64,000 nt of DNA, from the NCBI GenBank assembly GCA_964477265.1, contig CAYZDJ010000015.1:7861-71860 (forward strand), read 5' to 3'. The DNA is from CAIVPM01 sp964477265. GTDB taxonomy: Bacteria; Bacteroidota; Bacteroidia; Chitinophagales; Chitinophagaceae. Numbering within the stretch: position 1 is the stretch's first letter; every line of letters begins with the position of its first letter. Positions 7,978 through 17,707 of this stretch are shown here, in pieces. Below the pieces are notes generated by a model that made no database searches, had not been told where the DNA came from, and was given only the letters and a program-made list of their open reading frames with translations. The translations under genes were made by a program, and so were the position numbers.

Positions 7978-8877
7978 TTACACTTTTTCTAAAACATAAA
8001 TAACCGAGCTGCATTTTTTGCTATTAAACATTGCTTTTGCATTGGAAATCATTCCAATAAAATATGCTTTCAATAAATTTTGCCTGCCAGTTTTATATTG
8101 CTCACTAAGCATAGCTACATAACTGCTATCAAACCACATTGGATAAGTTTTGGCAACTCTAAACTTAAACTTATTTGCCAGCATTTCCATGCCTTTAGGA
8201 GAGAAGTGATACAAATGCCTTGGTACATCATAACCTGCCCAAAACTCTTTGTAATATCCAGCATCATAGCTAGTATAGTTTGGCACTGCAATAAAAATTT
8301 TTCCTTCTTTTTTTAAGATATTATGAAACTGCTGCAAGTATTCATTCAATGTATGTATATGTTCAAGCACATGCCACAATGTAATAGCATCAAAGGTTTC
8401 AGGATTTTGCTTAAATAAACTTTCTGGATTTTGCAAATCAATTTCATATTTATTCTTTGCATTTGTCCTTGCAATATCATCAGGTTCCAAACCAGTTACA
8501 TTCCATTTAGCAAGCTGCATTGTATTTACAAAAGCACCAGTGCCAGCACCAATATCAAGTAAATTACCAGTTTGTTTTTTAGTATGTTTTATAACTAAGT
8601 TCTTTTTTGAAACCAAAGTTATATTTCTTACAGCATGGTAAATTTTACTGATTAAACCTTGCTTTGTATCGCTATGAGAAATATAATTTGCTGACTGATA
8701 ATATTTGCCAATTTCATTTTGTACAGGAATGTTTTGGGTAAAGGCAACAGTGCAATTATTGCATTTGTATATTTCAAAAACCTCGTTTGAAACTGTGTAA
8801 TCCTTTGCCTTTATAAAGCTTGCAATATTGCTGCTGTTGCAGCAAGGACAAGCATTGTAAGTAATTAGTTGCGACAT
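7978..8877 (-). CDS. Class I SAM-dependent methyltransferase with N-terminal zinc ribbon
   Basis: 299 aa from the ATG at 8877. The N-terminus holds two Cys pairs (CPCC and CNNC), suggesting a small zinc knuckle. The SAM-binding motif is LLDIGAGTGAFV, and LWHVLEHI is the following acidic motif. A C-terminal EFWAGYDVPRHLYHF block is shared with the methyltransferase at 42246-43217, so the two are paralogues. Proteins of this kind often modify sugars or lipids for surface polysaccharides; the substrate is unknown. It lies 59 bases upstream of the UpxY-like gene on the same strand. Confidence 0.83.
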   Translation of the reverse strand: MSQLITYNACPCCNSSNIASFIKAKDYTVSNEVFEIYKCNNCTVAFTQNIPVQNEIGKYYQSANYISHSDTKQGLISKIYHAVRNITLVSKKNLVIKHTKKQTGNLLDIGAGTGAFVNTMQLAKWNVTGLEPDDIARTNAKNKYEIDLQNPESLFKQNPETFDAITLWHVLEHIHTLNEYLQQFHNILKKEGKIFIAVPNYTSYDAGYYKEFWAGYDVPRHLYHFSPKGMEMLANKFKFRVAKTYPMWFDSSYVAMLSEQYKTGRQNLLKAYFIGMISNAKAMFNSKKCSSVIYVLEKV

Positions 8878-8901
8878 TAATATCAAAAATTAATTTATAA
8901 A

Positions 8902-8930
8902 AAAAGGAAAGAAATCATTTCTTTCCTTTT
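8902..8930 (-). terminator. Intrinsic terminator after the TPR-barrel-HU operon
   Basis: A 13-bp perfect stem (AAAAGGAAAGAAA / TTTCTTTCCTTTT) with a 3-base loop lies 20 bases beyond the stop of the HU gene and ends in a T run on the minus strand. It separates that operon from the methyltransferase gene. Confidence 0.75.
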
Positions 8931-8950
8931 AAAAATTATGTAGTAAAAAA

Positions 8951-9532
8951 TTAAATATAATAGTACAATAAAGCTCCCAAACCCATAATAGCTATAATTA
9001 TCGCAAAAACCCACCAGTAATCTTCTGACTCTTTTTTTGCAATAGAGTCAACCTCGCTTTCAATTTTTGAACGCTTTATAATTGATGGCTGGTCGGTAGA
9101 ATAAACATCCAATAAACCAGTATTTGCTGCCTGGGTTTTTGTAATCCATAAATCAGGTAATACTTGTTTTGTATCATTCTCAGATTCAATAGTGTACAAG
9201 CCATTGTAATCTTTTTTCATCCTTCCAATGCCTGGCAATAACACACTTCCATTTGCATTTGCCTGCTTCTGTATATCATGTGTAAAATCTTGAAACCTTC
9301 GTGCAGCCTCACTTTCATTAATATCTAACTCATGGGCTAAATAATTGTAAAACGAATAAGTGTCTGTTGCAATTTCAGAACTTTCCAGCTTTATGTTTTG
9401 CGTTGGTGGATTAAGTTTTTTATTCTCATAATCCATTGTAGCAGGCACTTGCTCAACACCAAAAGTTCCTACACCTGGCATTGAAGCTTTACCATTTAAA
9501 ATTAAATACTTGTAAAATAGTTCGTATAACAT
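8951..9532 (-). CDS. CCDC81-type prokaryotic HU domain protein, C-terminal membrane anchor
   Basis: 193 aa from the ATG at 9532. The N-terminal half (YKYLILNGKASMPGVGTF) and a second unit (GSVLLPGIGRM) are the two HU-like domains of the HU-CCDC81 families of Bacteroidota. A single transmembrane helix closes the protein (VFAIIIAIMGLGALLYYYI). Relatives usually continue into a periplasmic SPOR domain; here the protein stops at the membrane. It probably sits in the inner membrane with the HU units in the cytoplasm. The gene starts 16 bases after the barrel gene, so it belongs to the same operon. The frame is open back to 9568, which would overlap the barrel stop. Confidence 0.8.
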   Translation of the reverse strand: MLYELFYKYLILNGKASMPGVGTFGVEQVPATMDYENKKLNPPTQNIKLESSEIATDTYSFYNYLAHELDINESEAARRFQDFTHDIQKQANANGSVLLPGIGRMKKDYNGLYTIESENDTKQVLPDLWITKTQAANTGLLDVYSTDQPSIIKRSKIESEVDSIAKKESEDYWWVFAIIIAIMGLGALLYYYI

Positions 9533-9548
9533 ATTAGCAAATTTAGGG

Positions 9549-11351
9549 TTACCGAAACGAATATACAACTCCAGCTACAATATTAAAACCTAAAACCTGA
9601 TATTGATGCCAACGTTGATATTGATTATTGAATAAGTTGTTGAAATCTATATATACATTTAATTTATTTAAAACTTTATATTCAGCACCAATGTTCATAT
9701 CAAATGTAGTATTGGTTTTATCTGTTTGAATGGTTTGCACTTTGTAATAATTTCCATCATTAAAAAATAAGTCGCCTTTAACAAAAACATCTTTTAAAAC
9801 TTTATATTTCACTGTAGCATTTAATTGTAAAGGAATAATTCCGTAAGCTTTTGGAAAAGAATCCTGACTTGTAAACTGAGTATAACTTAATGAAGTTAAA
9901 AAGCTAATTTTTTCTTTGTCTGTATAACTTAACTCTGCTGAAATTCTTACTGCATTTAACTTTGGTTCATATAAAGTTTTAAACGTTTGGGTGTTTAACA
10001 AAACATCATCATTTACAAATAAAGCTTGATTTACATATTTTAAAAATGATACTTGGCTGTTAAAACTTACATGTTTGCCAATGCCACCTTTTATGCCAAT
10101 ATATTGTTCTGTAACTTTTGTATTTTTAAAACTTGTTGGCTGTTCAATATATGGATTAAAGTAAGCCAAGTTTTTATAAGTGTTTTTATTAAAATAGCCC
10201 AACCATCCTGCAGTTAAAATAAATTTTTCGTTTGCCAGCTTGTAAAACGCATTAACATTTGGTAAAAATGCAAATTCACTGTTATTCCAACTTGGTTTTG
10301 CACCTACACTTATTGAAAATATTTTATTGTTAAATGCCAGTGTTGGTGAGATTGAAAAAATATTGTTTGTAAGCTTTAAGCTATCTTTTTTATAGCTCGA
10401 AATATCAGCATTTGCTGTTGCTGTAAAAGATAAGTTATCGTTAATGTTTTTTGTTACAGGAGCATTAAAGGCAATTGTGTTTTCTGTAGCTTTATTGTTA
10501 TCAAAAAATAAGTTTACTGAAAGTTGTGGCTTGTAGCTAATGCCAAAACTGGTTGGTAATTTATTTTGTAAAGTAGCTGCAACATCAATACTGTTAAAGG
10601 TTTGCTGCAAATCTTCTTTCTTAAAATTATAAATTGCACTTGTGCCATATTTATATTGAGAAGATAAATTATAACCAATAGAAGCAATTAATTCGTGATT
10701 GGCAATTGCACCAAAACTAGCACTTGCTTTAAAGGTTGCTTTAGTAAATTCCTGAAAAGCAATACTGCCTTTGCTGCTTACATAATTTGCATTAATACTT
10801 AATAAAGTTGTATTAGGATTTCCAAAAGATAAACCAGTTTCTAAATATGGTGTTGAGTAGTTGCCAAAGCCAGCTTTAACATACTGATGGTTTTGCCATT
10901 CAAAGCTTGAGTCTGCACTTAATGACAATGGTTTTATGGCAACAGGTTGGTAGCTAAAAAATAAATTTTGTGCAGGAATGTTATAATTTAACGTTAGTTT
11001 GGTTGTGTCTAATTCTGGTGTTGTTGCATTAAAATTAATTTTTGCGGCAGTGCGTAAATTGGGTTTAAAAGACGATGTAATGGTTACCACGCCTGGCTTT
11101 GAAGTATCCTTGCTTATTGCAGCATTGCCTCCACCAACTTGTGTTTCTTGTTGAATGTTGTTGTCATCTCCATTTCCATCATCATCTTTTTGTTTAGTTT
11201 TTTTAGAGCTTACTTTTTTATTTTTAGATGATTTTGTGGTTTGCGTTGTTGCAGCTTTCTTATTTTTTTTACTACCTTTTTTTTGTGCAAATGTTGCTGT
11301 ACAAAAAAGGGTTAAAAAAGTAAAGAAAAATATTTTTAATATGTTGTTCAT
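9549..11351 (-). CDS. Outer-membrane beta-barrel protein, TonB-receptor-like without plug
   Basis: 600 aa with a signal peptide (ILKIFFFTFLTLFCTATFAQ). It is followed by a low-complexity Lys/Ser/Thr and Asp/Asn linker to about residue 75. The rest alternates hydrophobic and polar residues as amphipathic strands and ends GVVYSFR, with the C-terminal aromatic plus Arg seen in outer-membrane barrels. Tracts such as LNVYIDFNNLFNNQYQRW resemble the last strands of TonB-dependent receptors. I see no plug domain or TonB box, so transport is uncertain. The gene begins 8 bases after the TPR gene and precedes the HU gene: a three-gene operon. Confidence 0.78.
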   Translation of the reverse strand: MNNILKIFFFTFLTLFCTATFAQKKGSKKNKKAATTQTTKSSKNKKVSSKKTKQKDDDGNGDDNNIQQETQVGGGNAAISKDTSKPGVVTITSSFKPNLRTAAKINFNATTPELDTTKLTLNYNIPAQNLFFSYQPVAIKPLSLSADSSFEWQNHQYVKAGFGNYSTPYLETGLSFGNPNTTLLSINANYVSSKGSIAFQEFTKATFKASASFGAIANHELIASIGYNLSSQYKYGTSAIYNFKKEDLQQTFNSIDVAATLQNKLPTSFGISYKPQLSVNLFFDNNKATENTIAFNAPVTKNINDNLSFTATANADISSYKKDSLKLTNNIFSISPTLAFNNKIFSISVGAKPSWNNSEFAFLPNVNAFYKLANEKFILTAGWLGYFNKNTYKNLAYFNPYIEQPTSFKNTKVTEQYIGIKGGIGKHVSFNSQVSFLKYVNQALFVNDDVLLNTQTFKTLYEPKLNAVRISAELSYTDKEKISFLTSLSYTQFTSQDSFPKAYGIIPLQLNATVKYKVLKDVFVKGDLFFNDGNYYKVQTIQTDKTNTTFDMNIGAEYKVLNKLNVYIDFNNLFNNQYQRWHQYQVLGFNIVAGVVYSFR

Positions 11352-11359
11352 ATAATTAT

Positions 11360-14300
11360 CTAATTCGTTTCAACCTTGTTTACTTTATCTTTTTCAGCAA
11401 TTACTATTGCTAATTTTTGTTGTGCTTCAGCTTTCAAATCAGCTATGGTAGCGTGTTCTGCAATGCTTTTGAAAGTAGCTTCTGCATTAAAATAATCCTT
11501 TTGCTTAAAATAAATATCGCCAAGCAAAATGTAGTTTTTGGTTAACCAATATTCATAGCTGCCAAATTTTTTAATGGCATCAAAAGCTGTTTTTTCGGCA
11601 TCTGCAAATTTGTTTTGCAAGTATTGTATTTCTGCAATCCTATAATTGGCCTCAGCACTAAATTCATTTTTTGCAATGCTTAATGCCTGCTTGTACGAAG
11701 CAATTGCATCATCATATTTTTCTTGTTGCTGGCTGGCTTTTGCAATAATTAAAGTTGCCATCATTTTATCATCAACAGCAATTGCTTTTTCTGCCAAAAG
11801 CTCTTTGGCATTGGTTTGTGCATCTGCCCAAAGTTGTTGTTTATATTGGCAACGCAACAAGCCACGCATTGCTTCAAGCCTGTTCTCTTGCTGTGTTGCA
11901 ATAGTTTTTGTTTGTGTAAAATATTGTTGTGCCTTTGGCAAATCTTGTTTGTCAAAATAGTAAATACGTGCAGCCTGCAAAGCACTTCTCTCTGCATACT
12001 TATTTGGTGCTTTACTTGCAAGCAATTCGTAATAAGGCAATGCAGCTAATTTGTTTTTATTGTCAATATTTATTTCAGCTAAAATGTAATTTGCCTGCAA
12101 ATAATTTTTGCCATCAGGAAATTTATACAAATAGTTTTTATATCCTTTTGCAGCAGCAGCTGTATCATTTACCTGAAACCTTAATTGAGCAGAACGATAA
12201 GTTAAACTATCTTCTTCACTATAAGAAATTAGTTTACCGTTTTGTTTCATAAAATTAATAAACTCTTCTGGGCGTTGGGTTTCAACAAAAATATTTCTGA
12301 TGTATTCTATACTTTCATCAGCCTCTTGCGAGTTGGGATATTGCTTTGATAGATAGCTGAAATGTCTTAATGCCTCTTCATTTTTATCTAAATTAAAATT
12401 GCTTACACCCAACTTTAAATATGCTTGTGGATAGAACAGGCTTGCAGCATTGTTTTTAACTAAATCCTGCAAGGTATTTATGGCATCATTATATTGCTCA
12501 GCAGCAATATAAGTGTTGGCAATTTCCATAAAAGTTTCTCCAGCTAAACTTGAGTTTGGATATTGTTTTGGCAAGCTTAATAATAAATTAATTTTTTCAG
12601 TGTTTTTGCCCAAAGCCCCTGCTATCACAGCTTTTTGGTACAATGCATAATCGGCAGACTTTAAATTTTGATTGATAACATTATCATACATTTTTTGTGC
12701 AGTGGCAAATTGTTTATTCATAAAATAACAATCGGCACTACGCAAATACGCATCTTGTTCAATGTTGGTAGATGATGTATAAGCCTGTTTTGTAATGTGT
12801 TCAAAATTTGATAAGGCAGCGTTATAATTTTCTTTTTTCAAGTAACAATAGCCCAAATTATATTTTGCATTTGTAGCATTTACCTCGCCATTGGTTTGTG
12901 TATTTTGCAAATAATTTTTGTAGTAAGTTATAGCATTATCAATGTTTCCATTGCGATAGGCAATTTCTCCTTTCCAAAAATTGGCAAGCTGAATTTGTTG
13001 TGTGTTGTATGGTGCGTTAAGTAAAATAGCTAATAATGAGTCTGCATTATCAAGTCTTCTTTCATTTACCAACTCAACAGCACGTGCATATAAAATTTTA
13101 GGATAAACCTTTTTTACAGTTTCAGTTTTTTCAATGTTATCAAACATGTCAAGGGCGTCTTTATAATTGCTTGTATTTGCCAAAGCAACAAACATTAATT
13201 CCTTTGCCTCTTTAATGTATGCACTCTTAGGATACTCGCCAATAAAGGTTTGTAGCTCTTTTATAGCAATGTCAACATAGCCCAATTCTTCGCTTAATTT
13301 AGCATAGTTAAATGCACTAACTTCTTTTTGAATTTTGTGGCTACTATTACTAGCACAAAATAAAAATGCATTTCTTGCATTAGCTTTTTGGTTTGTTTTT
13401 AAATATGCATCAGCCAATAAATACATACTGTTTTGTGCCAACGAATCTTCTTTGCCACCAAGCTGTTTAAAACCTTCAATACATTTATTCCAATTTTTTG
13501 CACTATAATAGCTAAACGCTAATTGATACAAATCTTCACGCCTTACTTTTTCACTTTTGTTTACATAATATTCAAGATAAGGAAGGGCTTTAGCATATTC
13601 TTTTTTGTCGAAATACAAATGCCCTGTTAGTTGCTTTAATTCTAAATCATACATTTGTGCAATGCCTTTGTTTAAAGCATCTTCAGCATAGTTGAGTGCC
13701 TTGTCTCTATCACCCATAAAGTAATAAATTTCTGCAATGTAGAATGGAACTACATTTTGATAAACCTGATCTTTTTCTGCAATTAAAAAAGCTGTCAAGG
13801 CATCTTTATATTGCTTATCATAAAAGCTTAAAAAGCCATAGTAATAATTTGCATCAATGTAATTTGCATCGTTAGGAATTTGGCGAATTAAATTGAATAA
13901 AGGCTTGCTTTCTTTAAATTGTTGCAATGCAAAATGCGAGTAAGCTTTATGGAATTTAAGTGTGGCAATCTCAGCATTGGTAAGGTTTTCAATGCCTGGC
14001 TTTGCAAAAATATCAATTGCTTGCTGGTATTTTTTTTGCCTGAAATAAAACTCGCCAAGCTGATAATACAACATTTGGTTACGTGATTCATTTACTTCTG
14101 TAGCCAAAAATTTTTTTGCCTTTGCTTCAGCAGTTTCATCATCTAAAATCAATGCAGTTGCTATGCAGTAATAAGCAACTTCGTTTGATAAATGCTTTGG
14201 AAAATTAGTTTCTGTTTGTGCTGCTGCATTAAGTTCTTTAAAAGTGTTGTATGCCAGGCTGTATAGGCCTTTTATGTAAAATTCCTTTGCTTGCTTAAAG

Positions 14301-14398
14301 GCAGCATCTGGGTCGTTATATATTTTAGTTGATTGGGCCTTGGCATTTAGAAAGCCAAATGCAAACGCAACAAAAAGTATTTTTTTGAAACAATTCAT
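11360..14398 (-). CDS. Large exported tetratricopeptide-repeat protein
   Basis: 1012 aa with a signal peptide (MNCFKKILFVAFAFGFLNAKAQ), so periplasmic or outer-membrane associated; no lipobox Cys is obvious. Nearly the whole length is TPR helices, for example YYQLGEFYFRQKKYQQAIDIF, ALPYLEYYVNKSEK, YNAALSNFEHITKQAY and YDDAIASYKQALSIAKNEF. TPR arrays of this size act as scaffolds. Its operon partner is a barrel protein 8 bases downstream, so a periplasmic adaptor for that barrel is a reasonable inference, not a demonstrated role. Confidence 0.85.
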   Translation of the reverse strand: MNCFKKILFVAFAFGFLNAKAQSTKIYNDPDAAFKQAKEFYIKGLYSLAYNTFKELNAAAQTETNFPKHLSNEVAYYCIATALILDDETAEAKAKKFLATEVNESRNQMLYYQLGEFYFRQKKYQQAIDIFAKPGIENLTNAEIATLKFHKAYSHFALQQFKESKPLFNLIRQIPNDANYIDANYYYGFLSFYDKQYKDALTAFLIAEKDQVYQNVVPFYIAEIYYFMGDRDKALNYAEDALNKGIAQMYDLELKQLTGHLYFDKKEYAKALPYLEYYVNKSEKVRREDLYQLAFSYYSAKNWNKCIEGFKQLGGKEDSLAQNSMYLLADAYLKTNQKANARNAFLFCASNSSHKIQKEVSAFNYAKLSEELGYVDIAIKELQTFIGEYPKSAYIKEAKELMFVALANTSNYKDALDMFDNIEKTETVKKVYPKILYARAVELVNERRLDNADSLLAILLNAPYNTQQIQLANFWKGEIAYRNGNIDNAITYYKNYLQNTQTNGEVNATNAKYNLGYCYLKKENYNAALSNFEHITKQAYTSSTNIEQDAYLRSADCYFMNKQFATAQKMYDNVINQNLKSADYALYQKAVIAGALGKNTEKINLLLSLPKQYPNSSLAGETFMEIANTYIAAEQYNDAINTLQDLVKNNAASLFYPQAYLKLGVSNFNLDKNEEALRHFSYLSKQYPNSQEADESIEYIRNIFVETQRPEEFINFMKQNGKLISYSEEDSLTYRSAQLRFQVNDTAAAAKGYKNYLYKFPDGKNYLQANYILAEINIDNKNKLAALPYYELLASKAPNKYAERSALQAARIYYFDKQDLPKAQQYFTQTKTIATQQENRLEAMRGLLRCQYKQQLWADAQTNAKELLAEKAIAVDDKMMATLIIAKASQQQEKYDDAIASYKQALSIAKNEFSAEANYRIAEIQYLQNKFADAEKTAFDAIKKFGSYEYWLTKNYILLGDIYFKQKDYFNAEATFKSIAEHATIADLKAEAQQKLAIVIAEKDKVNKVETN

Positions 14399-14517
14399 AA
14401 GTAATAATCACTACAAATATTTTAAATTGTTTCTTAATAAAATGTTAATGTTTATAAACTGAATAAAAAGTAGCAGTTGTATTTATAAATGCAGAATTGT
14501 GGATAAGCAATTTTCAT

Positions 14518-14557
14518 AAAAAAAGCTGCGATGCCATTTGGCATCGCAGCTTTTTTT
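14518..14557 (-). terminator. Strong intrinsic terminator, probably bidirectional
   Basis: An 11-bp perfect stem (GCTGCGATGCC / GGCATCGCAGC) with a 4-base loop, flanked by seven A on the left and seven T on the right. It lies 16 bases beyond the subtilase stop and upstream of the TPR gene. Confidence 0.92.
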
Positions 14558-14572
14558 ATTTTTCTTTAAAGA

Positions 14573-17500
14573 TTATTTTATTATGCTAACAAGTTGTTTA
14601 AACAAGATAGTATTATTTTTTGCATCAATAACATTTACAAAATAATTTCCATTTGCTAAAGCCGAAGTTGATAATTTATAATTCTCACCTATTGCAGCAT
14701 TGATAATGGTTTTAGTTAAAACTTCTACACCTGTTTCGTTAAATACTTTTATTGAAATATTTGTATTTGAGTTTAAATTATTAACCAATAAACCAATAAA
14801 TGAACTGGCTGGATTTGGATTAATTGTAAAGCTTTCATTAACCCATTGATTAATTCTTACAGTCTGAATATTGCTGTACAATGTTTTTCCAGCCTCAACC
14901 ATTTTAAGCCTGTAATATAATGTAGTATTAGCTTTCAGGTTATTATCAGTTAATTGATATTGATGTTCTGAAGGTGTGTTTGTTGGTTTCAATTGTCCAA
15001 CCACTTCAGTTGTTTCAAAGTTTGGTGTTGTAGATTTTTCAACAATATAGTTTAGCATGTTCTCCTCGCTTGCTACTTTCCAGATTAAATTAACTGCGTT
15101 GTTTTTTAAGTTAGCATTAAATGAAATTAACTTAACTGCAAGTGGGCACTCTACTGTTGAATTATTAGTATGCGATATAGCATTTGACAGTCTGCCACTT
15201 GCACCTTTAACACCTAATTTAGCTCTAACAGCATACCAATGCGGTAAGCCATTATTTTGGTTTTCAAGGCTAATATTAGTTGTAGTTGTTGTTCCTACAA
15301 GTTGCATATATTTTTCTTCTAACCTAAACACATCGTACGATGTAGCACTAGCTGCAGCTGTCCACGAAATTTTTGTGGTTGTTTTGCATGGGTCAGTAAA
15401 AGTAATACCGCTAGGAACCCTTAAAATAACAAAGTTAGTGTCGCTTACATCAGAAGCAGTACCACGAATAACTTTTACCAATGCTTGTGCAGTTGCAGCA
15501 GTAGAAGGAACAGTCCAATCATAGTATCTGCGTGAAGGAGATACATTTGAAGATAAAGTAGTCCAGTTTGTGCCATTATTTAATGAATACTGAACTGTAA
15601 AAGGAGAGGTTCCTGTAGAAGCATCCCACCTAATTCTTTGCACTTCAGCAGGAGCCAGTGTTTCGCCACCAATTGGGTGTGTTACTACAATTTCATTGAT
15701 AAATGTGTATTCATAAACAACATAATATTTTTGCGGACCAGTTGGTATTTTTTTGCCTAAAACACTTAAAGTGTAGTTGCCAGCAGCTGGGGTATTAAGT
15801 TGAATTTGCTCCATATTATTTACAGAATCAATGCCAGCAACTGCAGGAGTGGCACATGTAGAAGCATCTATGCCAGTACTTAAGTCTATTACCCAAGGAA
15901 AATATTCAGTAGCATCGCCTGAGATTAATTTTGCATCTATGTTATTTACCAAACTTTTTGCAGCACCAGCAGTAGCTTCCTTGTCTGCCCAATAAATCAT
16001 AATTTTTGCAGTAGCCACATTGCTTGGTATTGCAATAGTGTGCGAATTAGTTAAACCTGTAGTTACGCTACCACTTAAATGTCTTGCTTCGTCAACAGCG
16101 TTAACAGCTTTTCTAATATTTATTCTGCCATATCCATAAATAAAATCTGGTCCTTCATTACCTAAATCATCAGAGGTGTTCATTAAAATAGCTTTCATTA
16201 AACTTCCTTCAGGCTCTGCATTATTTTTTACTCTATAAGCCTGCATTAATACTGCAACATTTCCAGATACAGCAGGGCATGCCATAGAAGTTCCATCCAT
16301 TAATGTAAAGGTATTATTAGGTTGAGTTGAGTTTACAGATGTGCCAACAGAAACAACTTCTGGTTTAATTCGTCCATCGTTTAATGGGCCACGGCTGCTT
16401 GATGAATTAATTACATCACCTTTATCTAGATTTCCTACAGTAATTACATTTTTACCAGCTTTATAGCCACCTGTAATTGATTTATAACCTGGCCCTGCAA
16501 GAATACCTGGACAATCAGTCGTATTATCTGCTCCTGAATTTCCTGAGCTATGTACATACATAATATTTGGATAGCTTCTCATTAATATATCACTGCTTCG
16601 TGCATTAGAATTATAGCTTGTATTACAACCTTGTCCTAAAGAATGAGATACCACTCTTATTGAATCAGTAGTATAAATAGAAGGGAAAAGAGTGAAAGGC
16701 TCATAATAATCATATACACGTAAATTAGCACCACGTGCCTGCCCCCTTACTGTTGGGTTTAAATTGCCAGCACCACCAACAATACCAGTACAATGATCAG
16801 AATGCCATACAGATGGAGTTCCACTGCCACTGGTGTTAGATAGTAATCTTCCTGTAAAATCTATATGTGTTCCTGCCATTGGACCATCACCAACAGCAAC
16901 GTTTATACCTGAGCCATCTAATTTTTTCCCATTAACCCAATTGTCTGAAGTTTGAACAGCAGTAATTCTATGATTAGAAATGCCTTGATAATCTTCTAAA
17001 ACTGCAGGTGCACCAATTGGTTCAATGTATTGCACTAAAGGATTTGTAGCAATTTTTTGAATTTCATCTATAGTTGCACTTAAGCTTACAACTCCATCAA
17101 AGTTGTTATTGATGCTTGTAAATTGAGATATTGCATTTAATGAATTAATAAAATAAGTTTTTGAAACGCAGTTAGTAAAACTCACATCAACCTTTAACTT
17201 ATCGTTTTCCACAGCCCATGCAATTTTATTTGGTGTAAACAATAATGCATCAATTTTATATGCTGCCATTGGCTTGCATACAGCATAAACACCATATTGC
17301 TTTAATTGATTGAAATTATAGTTTACAGGGAAAGATGTTATAAAAGTGTTGTCAGGTAAATAGTCATACAACACTACACCGGTTTGCTGCAATTTATCCT
17401 TTACATCATCTGTTGGGAAAGTTCCAAACTGTAACCATAAAAAATAATGACTGTCAAATACACAATCTGCAAAATAAGCAGCGTCATTATTTGGATTTTT

Positions 17501-17608
17501 TTCAGGGCTGGTATTTACAATATTTCCACTGCGTAAATACACAAGCGATTGGCTTTGGGCATTAACACTGTAAACCAAAATAAAGAATAAAAGCAAGGTA
17601 CGTTTCAT
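14573..17608 (-). CDS. Secreted S8 (subtilisin-family) serine peptidase with T9SS sorting domain
   Basis: 1011 aa. A signal peptide (MKRTLLLFFILVYSVNAQSQ) is followed by a prodomain-like region to about 215. The S8 domain has Asp241 in VAVGDG, His272 in HSDHCTG, the oxyanion Asn357 in HSSGNSG, and Ser441 in DGTSMACPAVSG. A beta-sandwich domain follows near 660-740 (THPIGGETLAPAEVQRIRWD), then a fibronectin-like segment. The C-terminal ~80 residues (FTINPNPASSF to the end) form a type A T9SS sorting domain, so the enzyme is probably exported across the outer membrane and cell-surface anchored or released. It appears monocistronic, ending at the terminator at 14518-14557. Confidence 0.92.
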   Translation of the reverse strand: MKRTLLLFFILVYSVNAQSQSLVYLRSGNIVNTSPEKNPNNDAAYFADCVFDSHYFLWLQFGTFPTDDVKDKLQQTGVVLYDYLPDNTFITSFPVNYNFNQLKQYGVYAVCKPMAAYKIDALLFTPNKIAWAVENDKLKVDVSFTNCVSKTYFINSLNAISQFTSINNNFDGVVSLSATIDEIQKIATNPLVQYIEPIGAPAVLEDYQGISNHRITAVQTSDNWVNGKKLDGSGINVAVGDGPMAGTHIDFTGRLLSNTSGSGTPSVWHSDHCTGIVGGAGNLNPTVRGQARGANLRVYDYYEPFTLFPSIYTTDSIRVVSHSLGQGCNTSYNSNARSSDILMRSYPNIMYVHSSGNSGADNTTDCPGILAGPGYKSITGGYKAGKNVITVGNLDKGDVINSSSSRGPLNDGRIKPEVVSVGTSVNSTQPNNTFTLMDGTSMACPAVSGNVAVLMQAYRVKNNAEPEGSLMKAILMNTSDDLGNEGPDFIYGYGRINIRKAVNAVDEARHLSGSVTTGLTNSHTIAIPSNVATAKIMIYWADKEATAGAAKSLVNNIDAKLISGDATEYFPWVIDLSTGIDASTCATPAVAGIDSVNNMEQIQLNTPAAGNYTLSVLGKKIPTGPQKYYVVYEYTFINEIVVTHPIGGETLAPAEVQRIRWDASTGTSPFTVQYSLNNGTNWTTLSSNVSPSRRYYDWTVPSTAATAQALVKVIRGTASDVSDTNFVILRVPSGITFTDPCKTTTKISWTAAASATSYDVFRLEEKYMQLVGTTTTTNISLENQNNGLPHWYAVRAKLGVKGASGRLSNAISHTNNSTVECPLAVKLISFNANLKNNAVNLIWKVASEENMLNYIVEKSTTPNFETTEVVGQLKPTNTPSEHQYQLTDNNLKANTTLYYRLKMVEAGKTLYSNIQTVRINQWVNESFTINPNPASSFIGLLVNNLNSNTNISIKVFNETGVEVLTKTIINAAIGENYKLSTSALANGNYFVNVIDAKNNTILFKQLVSIIK

Positions 17609-17707
17609 ATTAAAAACTTTTTATAGGGGCTAAAGTTAAATAAAATATTTAATTATCATAAATTTTAAGGATATATAAGCAAAAGGAAAGAAAAACTTGT
17701 TGTATCC

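Noticed and set aside
9549..11351. Classical TonB-dependent receptor
   Set aside because: No plug domain or TonB box; only the barrel-like part is evident.
14399..14517. tRNA or small RNA gene between the TPR gene and the subtilase
   Set aside because: No cloverleaf, no T-loop GTTCNANNC; AT-rich with only the terminator hairpin.
15057..15524. 155-codon plus-strand frame opposite the subtilase gene
   Set aside because: Antisense to a gene with a full catalytic triad and sorting domain; no motif, no start context.
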